Source: JAWLGZ01 sp041690635 (GTDB lineage: Bacteria; Pseudomonadota; Gammaproteobacteria; Thiohalomonadales; Thiohalomonadaceae). Taken from it: DNA of 64,000 bases. A model generated the notes under the pieces. The model saw nothing but the letters and a program-made list of their open reading frames with translations, had not been told where the DNA came from and made no database searches. The stretch is taken from contig JAWLGZ010000001.1 in the NCBI GenBank assembly GCA_041690635.1, positions 372,001 to 436,000 on the forward strand, written 5' to 3'. The first letter of the stretch is position 1. Every line of letters starts with the position of its first letter. A program made the position numbers and the translations under genes. This document shows, in pieces, positions 8,603 through 16,576 of this stretch.

Positions 8603-9103
8603 CTATTCAAGGAAAAGCAGCGCCACGCCCTGAAGCACCACCCAGGCGTAGATGCCCGCCAGCACGTCATCCAGCATGATCCCGAAGCCGCCGCCGACCC
8701 GGCGGTCGATCCAGCGAATGGGCCACGGCTTCACAATATCAAACAGACGGAACAGGACAAAGCCGGCGAGGACCCAATACCAGCCGGCCGGCGCCACCGC
8801 CATGGTGATGAGAAAACCAACAAACTCGTCGATAACGATGGCGGGATGGTCGTGTACCCCCAGGGCTTCGGCGGTGCGATGACAGAGCCAGACCCCCAAC
8901 CCGAACAGTACAAGCACCGCGGCGAGGTAGTGGACCGGCGGCAGCGGAGAGAGCAGCAGGTAGAGGGGAATTGCCGCGACGGTGCCGGCGGTGCCGGGCG
9001 CCGAAGGGGCCAGGCCGCTACCAAAACCGAGTGAAAGCAGGTGCAGCGGATCGCGCCACAGGTCGGCGGGTTGAGTGTGCCGCTGCCCGGCGGGTCCGTC
9101 CAC
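8603..9103 (-). CDS. pgpA: phosphatidylglycerophosphatase A
   Basis: Inner-membrane phosphatase that removes phosphate from phosphatidylglycerol phosphate. The 166-residue protein starts from GTG one base after the thiL stop. It contains FGSGLAPSAPGTAGT, the acidic VIDEFVGFLI segment and FRLFDIVKPWPIRWIDR with a conserved LDDVLAG stretch. There are about four membrane segments. thiL-pgpA is a conserved pair in Gammaproteobacteria. Confidence 0.95.
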   Translation of the reverse strand: MDGPAGQRHTQPADLWRDPLHLLSLGFGSGLAPSAPGTAGTVAAIPLYLLLSPLPPVHYLAAVLVLFGLGVWLCHRTAEALGVHDHPAIVIDEFVGFLITMAVAPAGWYWVLAGFVLFRLFDIVKPWPIRWIDRRVGGGFGIMLDDVLAGIYAWVVLQGVALLFLE

Positions 9104-9104
9104 G

Positions 9105-10076
9105 TCAGCGGTCCGCGAAGTGATCGAAACCTGCCGCGTCCGGCAGGTAGGGTTTGCCGTCCCGAGTCAGCCGCAAGCCATGCTCCGCCTCGATCTGCCC
9201 CACCGGACGGCAGCCGCACCCGAACCGGCCGCATAGCAACTCGACCTCCTCCACCCGCGCCTCCGGCACGGTGAAACAGAGTTCGTAGTCGTCGCCGGCG
9301 CCAACCGCGAGCGAGAGCGCCTCGTCCATGGTGGTCGCCGCCTCCAGTGCCTCGGACAGCGGCAGGTGGTCGACCCACAACTCCGCCCCCACTGCGGAGG
9401 CGGTACAGATGTGTTCCAAATCTGAAATCAGCCCGTCGGAGATATCGATGGCGGCGGTCGCCAGCCCCCGTAGCGCCATCCCCTCCCGCACCCGTGGCGT
9501 GGGGCGATCCAGCCGGTTGCGCAGGACATCGGCACCGGGTCGCTCAGCCCCCCAGGTGCCGAGTGCCACCCGCAGACCGCCGCCCGCATCCCCCAGGGTT
9601 CCGGTGACGTAGACCAGATCACCGGGTTGGGCGCCGCCCCGGCGCAGTGCCTGCCCCTCGGGCACGAATCCGTGGAGCTGGGTGGTGACCGCCAGCGGAC
9701 CACGTACCGTATCGCCGCCGACCAACTGCACCCCGTACCGGGTGGCGAGCGTGAACAGCCCGCGCGCGAACTCCTCCAGCCACCACTCCTCGGGCTCGGG
9801 AAGGCTCAGAGAGAGGGTGGCCCAGGCCGGTTCGGCACCCATCGCCGCGAGGTCGCTCAGGCTGACCGCGAGCGCCTTGTGGCCCAGCGCCTCCGGTTCT
9901 GTCTCCGGGGGAAAGTGAATCCCCTCCACCATCGTATCGATAGTGACCGCCAACTCATGGTCCGGCCGCGGCCGCAGCAGGGCGCAGTCGTCGCCGATGC
10001 CGAGCGCAACATCGTCCCGGCGCACCGACTGCTCGGTGAAAAAGCGGCGAATGAGGTCGAATTCCGAAAGGGGCAT
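9105..10076 (-). CDS. thiL: thiamine-monophosphate kinase
   Basis: Phosphorylates thiamine monophosphate to thiamine diphosphate, the cofactor also used by Dxs. The 323-residue protein has the family motifs LGIGDDCALL (N-terminal Mg/ATP site), DTMVEGIHF, LVGGDTVRG, VTGTLGDAGGGL and the C-terminal GAGDDYELCF. It lies downstream of nusB after 231 bases of repeat-rich spacer and one base from pgpA. Confidence 0.96.
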   Translation of the reverse strand: MPLSEFDLIRRFFTEQSVRRDDVALGIGDDCALLRPRPDHELAVTIDTMVEGIHFPPETEPEALGHKALAVSLSDLAAMGAEPAWATLSLSLPEPEEWWLEEFARGLFTLATRYGVQLVGGDTVRGPLAVTTQLHGFVPEGQALRRGGAQPGDLVYVTGTLGDAGGGLRVALGTWGAERPGADVLRNRLDRPTPRVREGMALRGLATAAIDISDGLISDLEHICTASAVGAELWVDHLPLSEALEAATTMDEALSLAVGAGDDYELCFTVPEARVEEVELLCGRFGCGCRPVGQIEAEHGLRLTRDGKPYLPDAAGFDHFADR

Positions 10077-10307
10077 AGAAAACCTTTAGCCACAGAGCAT
10101 ACAGAGTTCACGAAGAATGCAGACACGATTCCTCTATGCGGGGGTGAACAACGTTCGTATTGGTTTCCGTTCCTCTGTGCACTCTGGGCAACTGCTCCTG
10201 CGTTGCTCTCGACCGCCTGCTCCCGACGCGGTTTACCTCCCCCTTCCATGGGGTCGTACCTCCTGCACCTGCAGTCGTGTGTGCTCTGTGGCAATCGGTT
10301 TGTGTGG
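10077..10307. repeat. thiL-nusB spacer with degraded GCAGAG-type repeat
   Basis: This spacer separates two genes that are usually adjacent. It contains matches to the repeat found near 11.5 and 13.5 kb, such as GCAACTGCTCCTGCGTTGCTC (10190 region) and CTGCAGTCGTGTGTGCTCTG (10270-10290), but with insertions and substitutions. No ORF with a start or family match is visible. Confidence 0.6.
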
Positions 10308-10763
10308 TCAGCTGCCCTTCTTGCGGGCGGCGACCTCGGGGGCGCGCAGGTCGGCGGCCACCCGGTCGAGGATGCTGTTGACGTATTTGTGACCCTGCTC
10401 GCCGCCGAAGGTCTTGGCCAGCTCGATGGACTCGTTGATCACCACCCGGTAGGGAACGTCCGGGCGGAACTTCAGTTCGGCGGTTCCGAGACGGAGAATC
10501 GCCGCCTCGATCGGGTCCACCTGTTCGATGGGGCGATCCAGGTACGGCTTCAAATAGCCGTCCAGTTGGGCCGAGTTGTCGGTCACCAGACGGAGCAGGC
10601 CGCTGAAGTAGTCCAGGTCCGCCTTGCCCATCTCACGGTCGGTGAGGAACTGGGTCTCCACCTGGCCCACCGGCTGGCCGGTGAGCTGCCACTGGTAGAC
10701 GGCCTGCAAGGCACGCTGACGCGCCTCGCTACGTGCCCGACTTTTTGACACACCTTTTTTCAC
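10308..10763 (-). CDS. nusB: transcription antitermination factor NusB
   Basis: RNA-binding helical protein of the ribosomal RNA antitermination complex, working with NusE (S10). The 151-residue sequence shows ARSEARQRALQAVYQWQLTG at the N-terminus, LDGYLKPYL, and the C-terminal VVINESIELAKTFGGEQGHKYVNSILDRVA, all typical. It is ten bases downstream of ribH, the usual coupling of riboflavin genes and nusB. Confidence 0.96.
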   Translation of the reverse strand: MKKGVSKSRARSEARQRALQAVYQWQLTGQPVGQVETQFLTDREMGKADLDYFSGLLRLVTDNSAQLDGYLKPYLDRPIEQVDPIEAAILRLGTAELKFRPDVPYRVVINESIELAKTFGGEQGHKYVNSILDRVAADLRAPEVAARKKGS

Positions 10764-10773
10764 CGGCAGCGCG

Positions 10774-11250
10774 CTACCCTTCCAGCCTGGAGAACAGGCT
10801 CACCATCTCGATGGCGGAGATGGCCGCCTCGGCGCCCTTGTTGCCCGCCTTGGTGCCGGCGCGTTCTATCGCCTGCTCAATGGTGTCCACCGTGAGCACA
10901 CCAAAAGAAACAGGTACGTTGTACTCCAGAGAGACGGATGCCAATCCCTTGGTGCACTCGCCCGCCACGTAATCGAAGTGCGGCGTGCCGCCGCGGATCA
11001 CTGCACCGAGGGCGATGATGGCGTCATAGCGCCCGATTGCGGCCATGCGCTTGGCTGCAAGCGGCAGCTCGAAGGCGCCGGGCACCTTCACCACCTCGAT
11101 GTTGGAGGCGGCGCCGCCGTGGCGCACCACCGTGTCGATCGCCCCTTCGAGCAGCTTTTCGACGATGAAGCTGTTGAAACGGCTCACCACCATGCCGAAG
11201 CGGGCGCCGGACGCCTGGAAATCACCTTCGTACACCTTAATGTCGCTCAT
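10774..11250 (-). CDS. ribH: 6,7-dimethyl-8-ribityllumazine synthase
   Basis: Forms the lumazine precursor of riboflavin from the RibBA and RibD products. The 158-residue protein has VVSRFNSFI, VPGAFELPLA, GAVIRGGTPHFDYVA, SFGVLT and the C-terminal GTKAGNKGAEAA motif. It is separated from ribBA by about 300 bases holding a 9-bp tandem repeat and one copy of an inverted repeat. Confidence 0.97.
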   Translation of the reverse strand: MSDIKVYEGDFQASGARFGMVVSRFNSFIVEKLLEGAIDTVVRHGGAASNIEVVKVPGAFELPLAAKRMAAIGRYDAIIALGAVIRGGTPHFDYVAGECTKGLASVSLEYNVPVSFGVLTVDTIEQAIERAGTKAGNKGAEAAISAIEMVSLFSRLEG

Positions 11251-11286
11251 CGTTCCACCCCTTTCTCAAAATAAAAGCGATTTACC

Positions 11287-11346
11287 GCAGAGGTCGCAGA
11301 GGTCGCAGAGGTCGCAGAGGTCGCAGAGGTCGCAGAGGTCGCAGAG
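11287..11346. repeat. 9-bp tandem repeat (GCAGAGGTC), about 6.7 units
   Basis: Six perfect GCAGAGGTC units (11287-11340) are followed by a partial GCAGAG (11341-11346). The array lies in the ribBA-ribH spacer. There are no spacers between units, so this is not a CRISPR. Perfect identity suggests recent slippage expansion. Confidence 0.97.
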
Positions 11347-11463
11347 AAAAACACTACGGCTGCACTGGAGTAAACCTCAGCCCCGTTAAAAACCAATCGG
11401 TCATATCGGATGTCCCGTCACCTTGAACACCGGAACCGATCGATTGCGTGAACCAGGTTTTTC

Positions 11464-11525
11464 CTCTGCGTCCTCTCGGCAACTGCTCCCTGCGTTGCTC
11501 TACCTCCTGCATCCGTGCAGTCGTG
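11464..11525 (+). repeat. 62-bp inverted repeat, copy 1 (left of ribBA)
   Basis: This 62-base segment, beginning CTCTGCGTCCTCTCGG and ending GCAGTCGTG, is the exact reverse complement of 13468-13529. It sits between ribH and ribBA. A degraded third copy lies at about 10181-10305 in the same orientation. Confidence 0.92.
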
Positions 11526-11546
11526 CGCCCTCTGCGGTGAATCCGC

Positions 11547-12656
11547 TTATGCCTGCGACTCGTAGCCCTCGACCTCAAGGCCGAAGCCGGAGAGGCCATG
11601 CATCTTTTTCGGTGAACTCATCACTCGCATGCGGCGCACACCGAGATCGATCAGGATCTGCGCGCCGATCCCGTAAGTGCGCAGGTCGGTCGCCTTTTCC
11701 TGATGCGGCAGCACCACTCCATCGTCGGCGAGCTGGTAATCCTTGATATGCCGGATCAGCTCCTCGGCGCTCTCCTGCTGACGCAGGACGATGGCGATTC
11801 CGCTGCCCTTTTCGGAAATATGGGCCAGGGCGTCGCGCAACGGCCAGCCGCAGTCGCGCTGGTTGCCGAACAGATCGCACAGGGTGTGCTGCATGTGGAC
11901 CCGCACCAGGGTGGGCGTCTCCGGCTCTATCTCACCCTTGACCAGCGCCAGGTGCAGTTCCCGCTCCAGCAGGTCGCGGTAGGCGACCAGACGGAACTCA
12001 CCAAACTCGGTCGGCATACGGCACTCAGCCACGCGCTCCACGGTCGGTTCGGTCTGCAGTCGATAGTGGATGAGATCGGCGATGGTGCCCATCTTCAGAC
12101 CGTGTTCCCTGGCGAACACCTCCAGGTCGGGGCGGCGGGCCATGCTGCCGTCCTCATTCAGAATCTCGACGATCACCGCCGCCGGCTCCAGACCGGCCAG
12201 CCGGGTGAGATCGCAGCCCGCCTCGGTGTGACCGGCGCGGGTCAACACGCCGCCAGGCTGCGCCATGAGCGGGAAGATGTGCCCCGGCTGCACCAGGTCG
12301 GCCGGTGTGGCATCTGGCGCCACCGCGGTACGCACCGTGTGCGCCCGGTCATAGGCTGAGATACCGGTGGTCACCCCGCGCGCCGCCTCGATGGAGACGG
12401 TGAAATTGGTCGAGTGTTTTTCGTTGTTGTCGGTCACCATCAGCGGCAGCCGCAACTGCTGACACCGCTCGCGCGTAAGGGTCAGGCAGATCAGTCCGCG
12501 GCCATAGCGCGCCATGAAGTTGATGTCCTCGGGACGGACCAGGGAAGCCGCCATGATGAGGTCGCCCTCGTTCTCCCGATCCTCGTCATCCATGAGGATG
12601 ACCATGCGGCCCTGACGAATGTCTTCGATGATCTTTTCAATACTGTTCAATGGCAT
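11547..12656 (-). CDS. ribBA: 3,4-dihydroxy-2-butanone 4-phosphate synthase with degenerate GTP cyclohydrolase II domain (RibBX type)
   Basis: The 369-residue protein has an intact N-terminal DHBP synthase domain: DDEDRENEGDLIMAA (about residues 23-37), YGRGLICLTL, HSTNFTVSIEA and RAGHTEAGCDL. It converts ribulose 5-phosphate to DHBP. The C-terminal domain has the GTP cyclohydrolase II outline but not its zinc site. Active enzymes read SEC followed by RCDCG; here the region is VHMQHTLCDLFGNQRDCG, with one Cys replaced by His and another deleted. GCH II activity is therefore probably lost and another RibA should exist elsewhere, as described for RibBX proteins of other Gammaproteobacteria. Confidence 0.93.
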   Translation of the reverse strand: MPLNSIEKIIEDIRQGRMVILMDDEDRENEGDLIMAASLVRPEDINFMARYGRGLICLTLTRERCQQLRLPLMVTDNNEKHSTNFTVSIEAARGVTTGISAYDRAHTVRTAVAPDATPADLVQPGHIFPLMAQPGGVLTRAGHTEAGCDLTRLAGLEPAAVIVEILNEDGSMARRPDLEVFAREHGLKMGTIADLIHYRLQTEPTVERVAECRMPTEFGEFRLVAYRDLLERELHLALVKGEIEPETPTLVRVHMQHTLCDLFGNQRDCGWPLRDALAHISEKGSGIAIVLRQQESAEELIRHIKDYQLADDGVVLPHQEKATDLRTYGIGAQILIDLGVRRMRVMSSPKKMHGLSGFGLEVEGYESQA

Positions 12657-12659
12657 AGT

Positions 12660-12722
12660 TACAAGTCACAAGTTGCAAGTGGCAAGTCGCAAGTGGTTTT
12701 TCCTCTTGCACCTGCCACTTGT
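12660..12722. repeat. 7-bp degenerate tandem repeat, fold-back type (ribE-ribBA spacer)
   Basis: The spacer reads in strict 7-base phase: AGTTACA AGTCACA then AGTTGCA AGTGGCA, changing to the inverted form with TGCCACT and TTGTTACT near the ribE stop. The two halves can pair as a long imperfect hairpin. Same class as the arrays at 15252, 47850, 49505 and 56045. Confidence 0.85.
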
Positions 12723-13381
12723 TACTGCCTCAAAAACCCGTGTTCCACCAGGAACGATTCGGTCAGGCCGCTGCCGGACCGGGCCGCCTTCTCGCCGAGC
12801 AGCAGCCGCTCCAGGTAGCGGGCGATGATATCCACCTCCAGGTTGATACGCCGGCCGGGCCGGAAGCCGGCCATGGTGGTCTCCTGGAGGGTGTGGGGCA
12901 CGATGTTCAGTTCGAAGGCCGCGCCGTCGACCGCGTTGACCGTCAGGCTGATGCCGTCGACGCAGATGGAGCCCTTCTCGGCGATGTACTTCGCCAGCTC
13001 GTCGGGCGCCTGGATGCGGAAACGGACCGAACGGCCGTCCTCTCGCCGGGAGGTCACCGTGCCGACCCCGTCCACGTGCCCGCTCACCAGGTGGCCGCCC
13101 AGGCGGGTGGTCGGAGTGAGTGCCTTCTCCAGGTTCACCTCGGCACCAACCGCCAGATCGCCGATGCCGGTACGAGCCAAAGTCTCGCCCGAGACATCGG
13201 CCCAGAAGCCGTCGCCCGGCAGTTCCACAGCCGTCAGGCAGACACCGTTGACGGCGATGCTGTCGCCAAGGGCGACATCGCCCAGCTCGAGCTTCCCGGT
13301 GGCGACGCGCAACCGCACGTCTGCGCCCTTGGGCTCGATGGCGGCTATCCGGCCGACCGCCTGGATGATTCCGGTGAACAT
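12722..13381 (-). CDS. ribE: riboflavin synthase, alpha subunit
   Basis: Dismutates two molecules of 6,7-dimethyl-8-ribityllumazine to riboflavin. The 219-residue protein begins with the diagnostic MFTGII and has two tandem lumazine-binding domains; the second begins near LGGHLVSGHVDGVG. VNGVCLTAVEL in the first and VDGISLTVNAV in the second mark the two ligand sites. It is embedded in the rib operon between ribD and ribBA. Confidence 0.97.
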   Translation of the reverse strand: MFTGIIQAVGRIAAIEPKGADVRLRVATGKLELGDVALGDSIAVNGVCLTAVELPGDGFWADVSGETLARTGIGDLAVGAEVNLEKALTPTTRLGGHLVSGHVDGVGTVTSRREDGRSVRFRIQAPDELAKYIAEKGSICVDGISLTVNAVDGAAFELNIVPHTLQETTMAGFRPGRRINLEVDIIARYLERLLLGEKAARSGSGLTESFLVEHGFLRQ

Positions 13382-13644
13382 GGTGCGAAACCGAAGCGAA
13401 AGGGGGCTAATGATACTGATTTACGGGTCCTTCGGACAGCGGAAAGACCTATTTGCCACAGAGGACACACGACTGCACGGATGCAGGAGGTAGAGCAACG
13501 CAGGGAGCAGTTGCCGAGAGGACGCAGAGGCATCCACTTACCGAGAAAATCGAACCACGAGTCAAGAGCCGCCTTTGCGCCCTTTGGCTTCCGCCCCGAT
13601 CCCTCTGCGCCCTCCGCGACCTCTGTGGTGATGGTGTTTTGCCT
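13382..13644. other. ribD-ribE spacer, repeat-rich, no gene
   Basis: A 263-base gap inside the rib operon. It holds the second copy of the 62-bp inverted repeat (13468-13529) and further CTCTGCG/CTCTGTGG-like units (13601-13630). No FMN riboswitch sequence is recognisable here or upstream of ribD. Confidence 0.7.
13468..13529 (-). repeat. 62-bp inverted repeat, copy 2 (right of ribE)
   Basis: Exact reverse complement of 11464-11525. Together the two copies bracket ribBA and ribE (11547-13381), about 2 kb apart. Confidence 0.92.
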
Positions 13645-14742
13645 TCAGGACACCCGAGCTGTGATGCGCCAGTCGCGGCCGACGGCACGCAGGTCGGTAA
13701 TGTCCAGTTCCACCCTGTCCGCCATCGTTTCCAGGCCCGGCAACGCAAACAGCCCGCGTGCCCCGTTACCCATCAGATGGGGCGCCATGTAGACCACCAG
13801 TTCGTCAATCAGGCCAGCGCGCAGCACGGCGCCGCTCAGGGTGGCACCGGTCTCCACCAGCACCTCGTTCACCCCGCGACCGCCAAGCAGATCCATCAGA
13901 CCGTGCAGGTCGATCCCGTCCGGGCCGTTGGGCAGCACCACCACCGATGCGCCTGCCGCCTCCAGCCGTTCGCGGGCATCCTCCTCCTGGCAGGCGGTCA
14001 CCACCAGCGTCTCTCCTTGGAGACGAAGCATGCGGGCACTCTCCGGCATGGAGAGGCGCGGGTCCAGGACCACGCGGAGGGGTTGGTGGACGGTCGCCTC
14101 GTCGGGGAGTCGGGCATTCAGGGAGGGATCGTCGGCCAGCACGGTGCCGATGCCGGTCACCACGGCGGAACTCCGCGCGCGCAGCCGGTGCACGTCCATG
14201 CGGGCCGGCTCACCGGTGATCCATTTGGATTCCCCCGAGGCCATCGCCGTGCGCCCGTCCAGGCTCATGGCCAGTTTGCAGCGCACATACGGCCGGCCGG
14301 TACGCATCCGCCGGACGAATCCGGGATTGAGCCGTTCGGCCTGGGCGGCCATCAATCCGGTGGCGACCTCGATGCCGGCCGCCGCCAACCGCCGCAGCCC
14401 TTCGCCGGCGACCTGTGGGTTGGGGTCCTCCATCGCGGCGATCACCCGACCGATGCCGGCCTCAATCAGTGCATCGGCACAGGGCGGCGTGCGCCCGTGG
14501 TGGCTGCACGGTTCCAGCGTTACGTAGGCGGTGGCGCCCAGAGCCCGCTCACCCGCCGCCTGAAGCGCGTGGACCTCGGCATGAGGACTGCCGGCCCGTT
14601 CGTGCCACCCCTCGCCAACTACCTCACCGTCGCGCACGATGACGCAGCCGACACGCGGATTGGGATCGGTGGTGTAGAGTCCGCGCTCGGCCAGGTGCAG
14701 GGCACGGGCCATGTGGCGGTGGTCGTCGCCGGTAAAGCTCAC
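13645..14742 (-). CDS. ribD: bifunctional riboflavin biosynthesis deaminase/reductase
   Basis: Deaminates and then reduces the pyrimidine intermediate of riboflavin synthesis. The N-terminal deaminase has the zinc site HAEVHAL plus LEPCSHHGRTPPCADAL (about residues 48-85); the C-terminal reductase begins at PYVRCKLAMSLDGRTA. From the GTG at 14742 the protein is 365 residues. That GTG overlaps the nrdR stop (GTGA) and lies nine codons before MARALHLAERG, a second possible start. The open frame further upstream is nrdR in another frame. Confidence 0.95.
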   Translation of the reverse strand: MSFTGDDHRHMARALHLAERGLYTTDPNPRVGCVIVRDGEVVGEGWHERAGSPHAEVHALQAAGERALGATAYVTLEPCSHHGRTPPCADALIEAGIGRVIAAMEDPNPQVAGEGLRRLAAAGIEVATGLMAAQAERLNPGFVRRMRTGRPYVRCKLAMSLDGRTAMASGESKWITGEPARMDVHRLRARSSAVVTGIGTVLADDPSLNARLPDEATVHQPLRVVLDPRLSMPESARMLRLQGETLVVTACQEEDARERLEAAGASVVVLPNGPDGIDLHGLMDLLGGRGVNEVLVETGATLSGAVLRAGLIDELVVYMAPHLMGNGARGLFALPGLETMADRVELDITDLRAVGRDWRITARVS

Positions 14743-15251
14743 TTCTTCTTGCCCTCGTCGTCCAGTAATCGGAGCTGGTTGCGGCGCAACTCTGCCGGCG
14801 GCTCGTTCTGCAACCGCTCGATCACCTCGCGGAAGGCATTCACGTCCTGGAAGCTGCGATAGACGGAGGCGAAACGCACGTAGGCCACCTCGTCCATCTC
14901 GCGCAATTCGTCCATCACCCATTCGCCGATGAGGCGGGAGGGGATCTCCCGGTCGCCGGTGCCCCGCGCCCGGTGCAGGATACGGTTCACCGCCGCATCG
15001 ATCTCCTCGATCTCCACCGGCCGCTTCTCCAGCGCTCGCTGAATACCGCGGCGCAGCTTCTGGTCATCGAACGGCTCGCGGATGCCGTTCTGCTTCACTA
15101 CCCGCGGCATGATCAGCTCGGCGGTCTCGAAGGTGGTGAAGCGCTCGGCGCAGGTGAGGCACTCACGGCGGCGGCGCACCGAGTCGCCCTCGTTCGCCAG
15201 CCGCGAATCGATCACCTTGGTATCGGCAGCTCCGCAGAAAGGGCAGCGCAT
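14739..15251 (-). CDS. nrdR: transcriptional repressor NrdR
   Basis: Zinc-ribbon and ATP-cone repressor of ribonucleotide reductase genes. The 170-residue protein has MRCPFCGAADTKVIDSR with CxxC and ECLTCAERFTTFE with the second CxxC. The ATP-cone follows (PRVVKQNGIREPFDDQKLRRG). It lies between glyA and ribD, a conserved position. Confidence 0.97.
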   Translation of the reverse strand: MRCPFCGAADTKVIDSRLANEGDSVRRRRECLTCAERFTTFETAELIMPRVVKQNGIREPFDDQKLRRGIQRALEKRPVEIEEIDAAVNRILHRARGTGDREIPSRLIGEWVMDELREMDEVAYVRFASVYRSFQDVNAFREVIERLQNEPPAELRRNQLRLLDDEGKKK

Positions 15252-15327
15252 AGGGAAGTCTCAAGTTACAAGTTTCAAGTCACAAGCGGTTTGTCTTGTC
15301 ACTTGTCACGTGCGACTTGTCACTTTT
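15252..15327. repeat. 7-bp degenerate tandem repeat, fold-back type (glyA-nrdR spacer)
   Basis: In 7-base phase the spacer reads AGTCTCA AGTTACA, AGTTTCA AGTCACA, then inverts to TGTCTTG TCACTTG, TCACGTG CGACTTG. The last units run into the 3' end of glyA. A long hairpin is possible. Confidence 0.85.
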
Positions 15328-16576
15328 CATAGACCGGTAGCCGTTTGCAGATGGCCACTACCTGCTCTTTGACCCTGGCGATGGTCTGTTCGTTGCCGCG
15401 GTCGTCGATGAGGTCGCATATCCAGCCGGCCAGGTCACGGCAGTCCGTCTCGGTGAAACCGCGGGTGGTGGCGGCCGGGGTGCCGATGCGGATGCCAGAG
15501 GTGACGAACGGCGACTGGGGATCGTTCGGCACCGAGTTCTTGTTGACGGTGATGTTCGCAGCGCCGAGCCAGGCATCCACCTCCTTGCCGGTCAGCCCCT
15601 GCTTGATGAAGCTGACCAGGAACAGGTGGTTGTCGGTGCCGCCGGAGACCACGTCGAAGCCGCGCCCCATGAACACCTGGGCCATGGCGCGCGCGTTGGT
15701 CACCACCTGCTGCTGGTAGTCCTTGAACTCCGGCTGCAGCGCCTCCTTGAAGGCAACCGCCTTGGCGGCGATGACGTGCATCAGCGGGCCACCCTGGGTG
15801 CCGGGAAAGACCAGCGAGTTCAACTTCTTCTCGATCTCCGGGTTGGCCTTGGCCAGGATGATGCCGCCACGCGGACCACGCAAGGTCTTGTGGGTGGTGG
15901 AGGTGGTGACGTCGGCGATCTGCACCGGGCTCGGATAGACGCCGGCGGCGATGAGGCCGGCCACATGGGCCATGTCGACGAACAGATAAGCGCCGACTTG
16001 GTCCGCAATGTCACGGAACCGCTGCCAGTCCACCACACGGGAATAGGCGGAGAAGCCGGCAATGATCATCTTCGGCTTGTGCTCCAGGGCGAGCGCCTCC
16101 ACCTGGGCGTAGTCGATCTCGCCGGTGGCCGGGTCGAGTCCGTACTGGATCGCGTTGTAGATCTTGCCCGAGAAGCTCACCTTCGCGCCGTGGGTGAGGT
16201 GTCCGCCGTGGGCGAGGGACATGCCGAGCACCGTGTCGCCGGGCTCGAGCAGCGCCATGTAGACCGCCGCGTTGGCCTGGGAGCCGGAGTGGGGCTGGAC
16301 GTTGGCATAGTCGGCGCCGAACAGCTGCTTCACCCGGTCGATGGCGAGCTGCTCGGCGATATCCACATACTCGCAGCCACCGTAATAGCGCTTGCCGGGG
16401 TAGCCTTCCGCGTACTTGTTGGTGAGCGCGGAGCCTTGCGCCTCCATCACCCGGGGGCTGGCATAGTTCTCCGAAGCGATGAGTTCGATGTGCTCCTCCT
16501 GGCGAACGGTCTCCGCCTGCATGGCACTCCACAGCTCATCGTCGAATCCGGCAATCCGCATCTCTTTGCTGAACAT
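15320..16576 (-). CDS. glyA: serine hydroxymethyltransferase
   Basis: PLP enzyme that interconverts serine and glycine and charges tetrahydrofolate with one-carbon units. From the ATG at 16576 (MFSKEMRIAG) it has 418 residues, normal for the family. Visible motifs are HIELIASENYASPRVMEAQGS, NKYAEGYPGKRYYGGCE, the PLP lysine in TTHKTLRGPRGG (about residue 230) and IRIGTPAATTRGF. The frame is open upstream to 16834 but that stretch is spacer with a palindromic element. The last codons are made of the 7-bp repeat. Confidence 0.97.
   Translation of the reverse strand: MFSKEMRIAGFDDELWSAMQAETVRQEEHIELIASENYASPRVMEAQGSALTNKYAEGYPGKRYYGGCEYVDIAEQLAIDRVKQLFGADYANVQPHSGSQANAAVYMALLEPGDTVLGMSLAHGGHLTHGAKVSFSGKIYNAIQYGLDPATGEIDYAQVEALALEHKPKMIIAGFSAYSRVVDWQRFRDIADQVGAYLFVDMAHVAGLIAAGVYPSPVQIADVTTSTTHKTLRGPRGGIILAKANPEIEKKLNSLVFPGTQGGPLMHVIAAKAVAFKEALQPEFKDYQQQVVTNARAMAQVFMGRGFDVVSGGTDNHLFLVSFIKQGLTGKEVDAWLGAANITVNKNSVPNDPQSPFVTSGIRIGTPAATTRGFTETDCRDLAGWICDLIDDRGNEQTIARVKEQVVAICKRLPVYEK

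Noticed and set aside
11287..11346. CRISPR-like repeat
   Set aside because: Units of 9 bases are directly adjacent with no spacers, and no cas gene is in the window.
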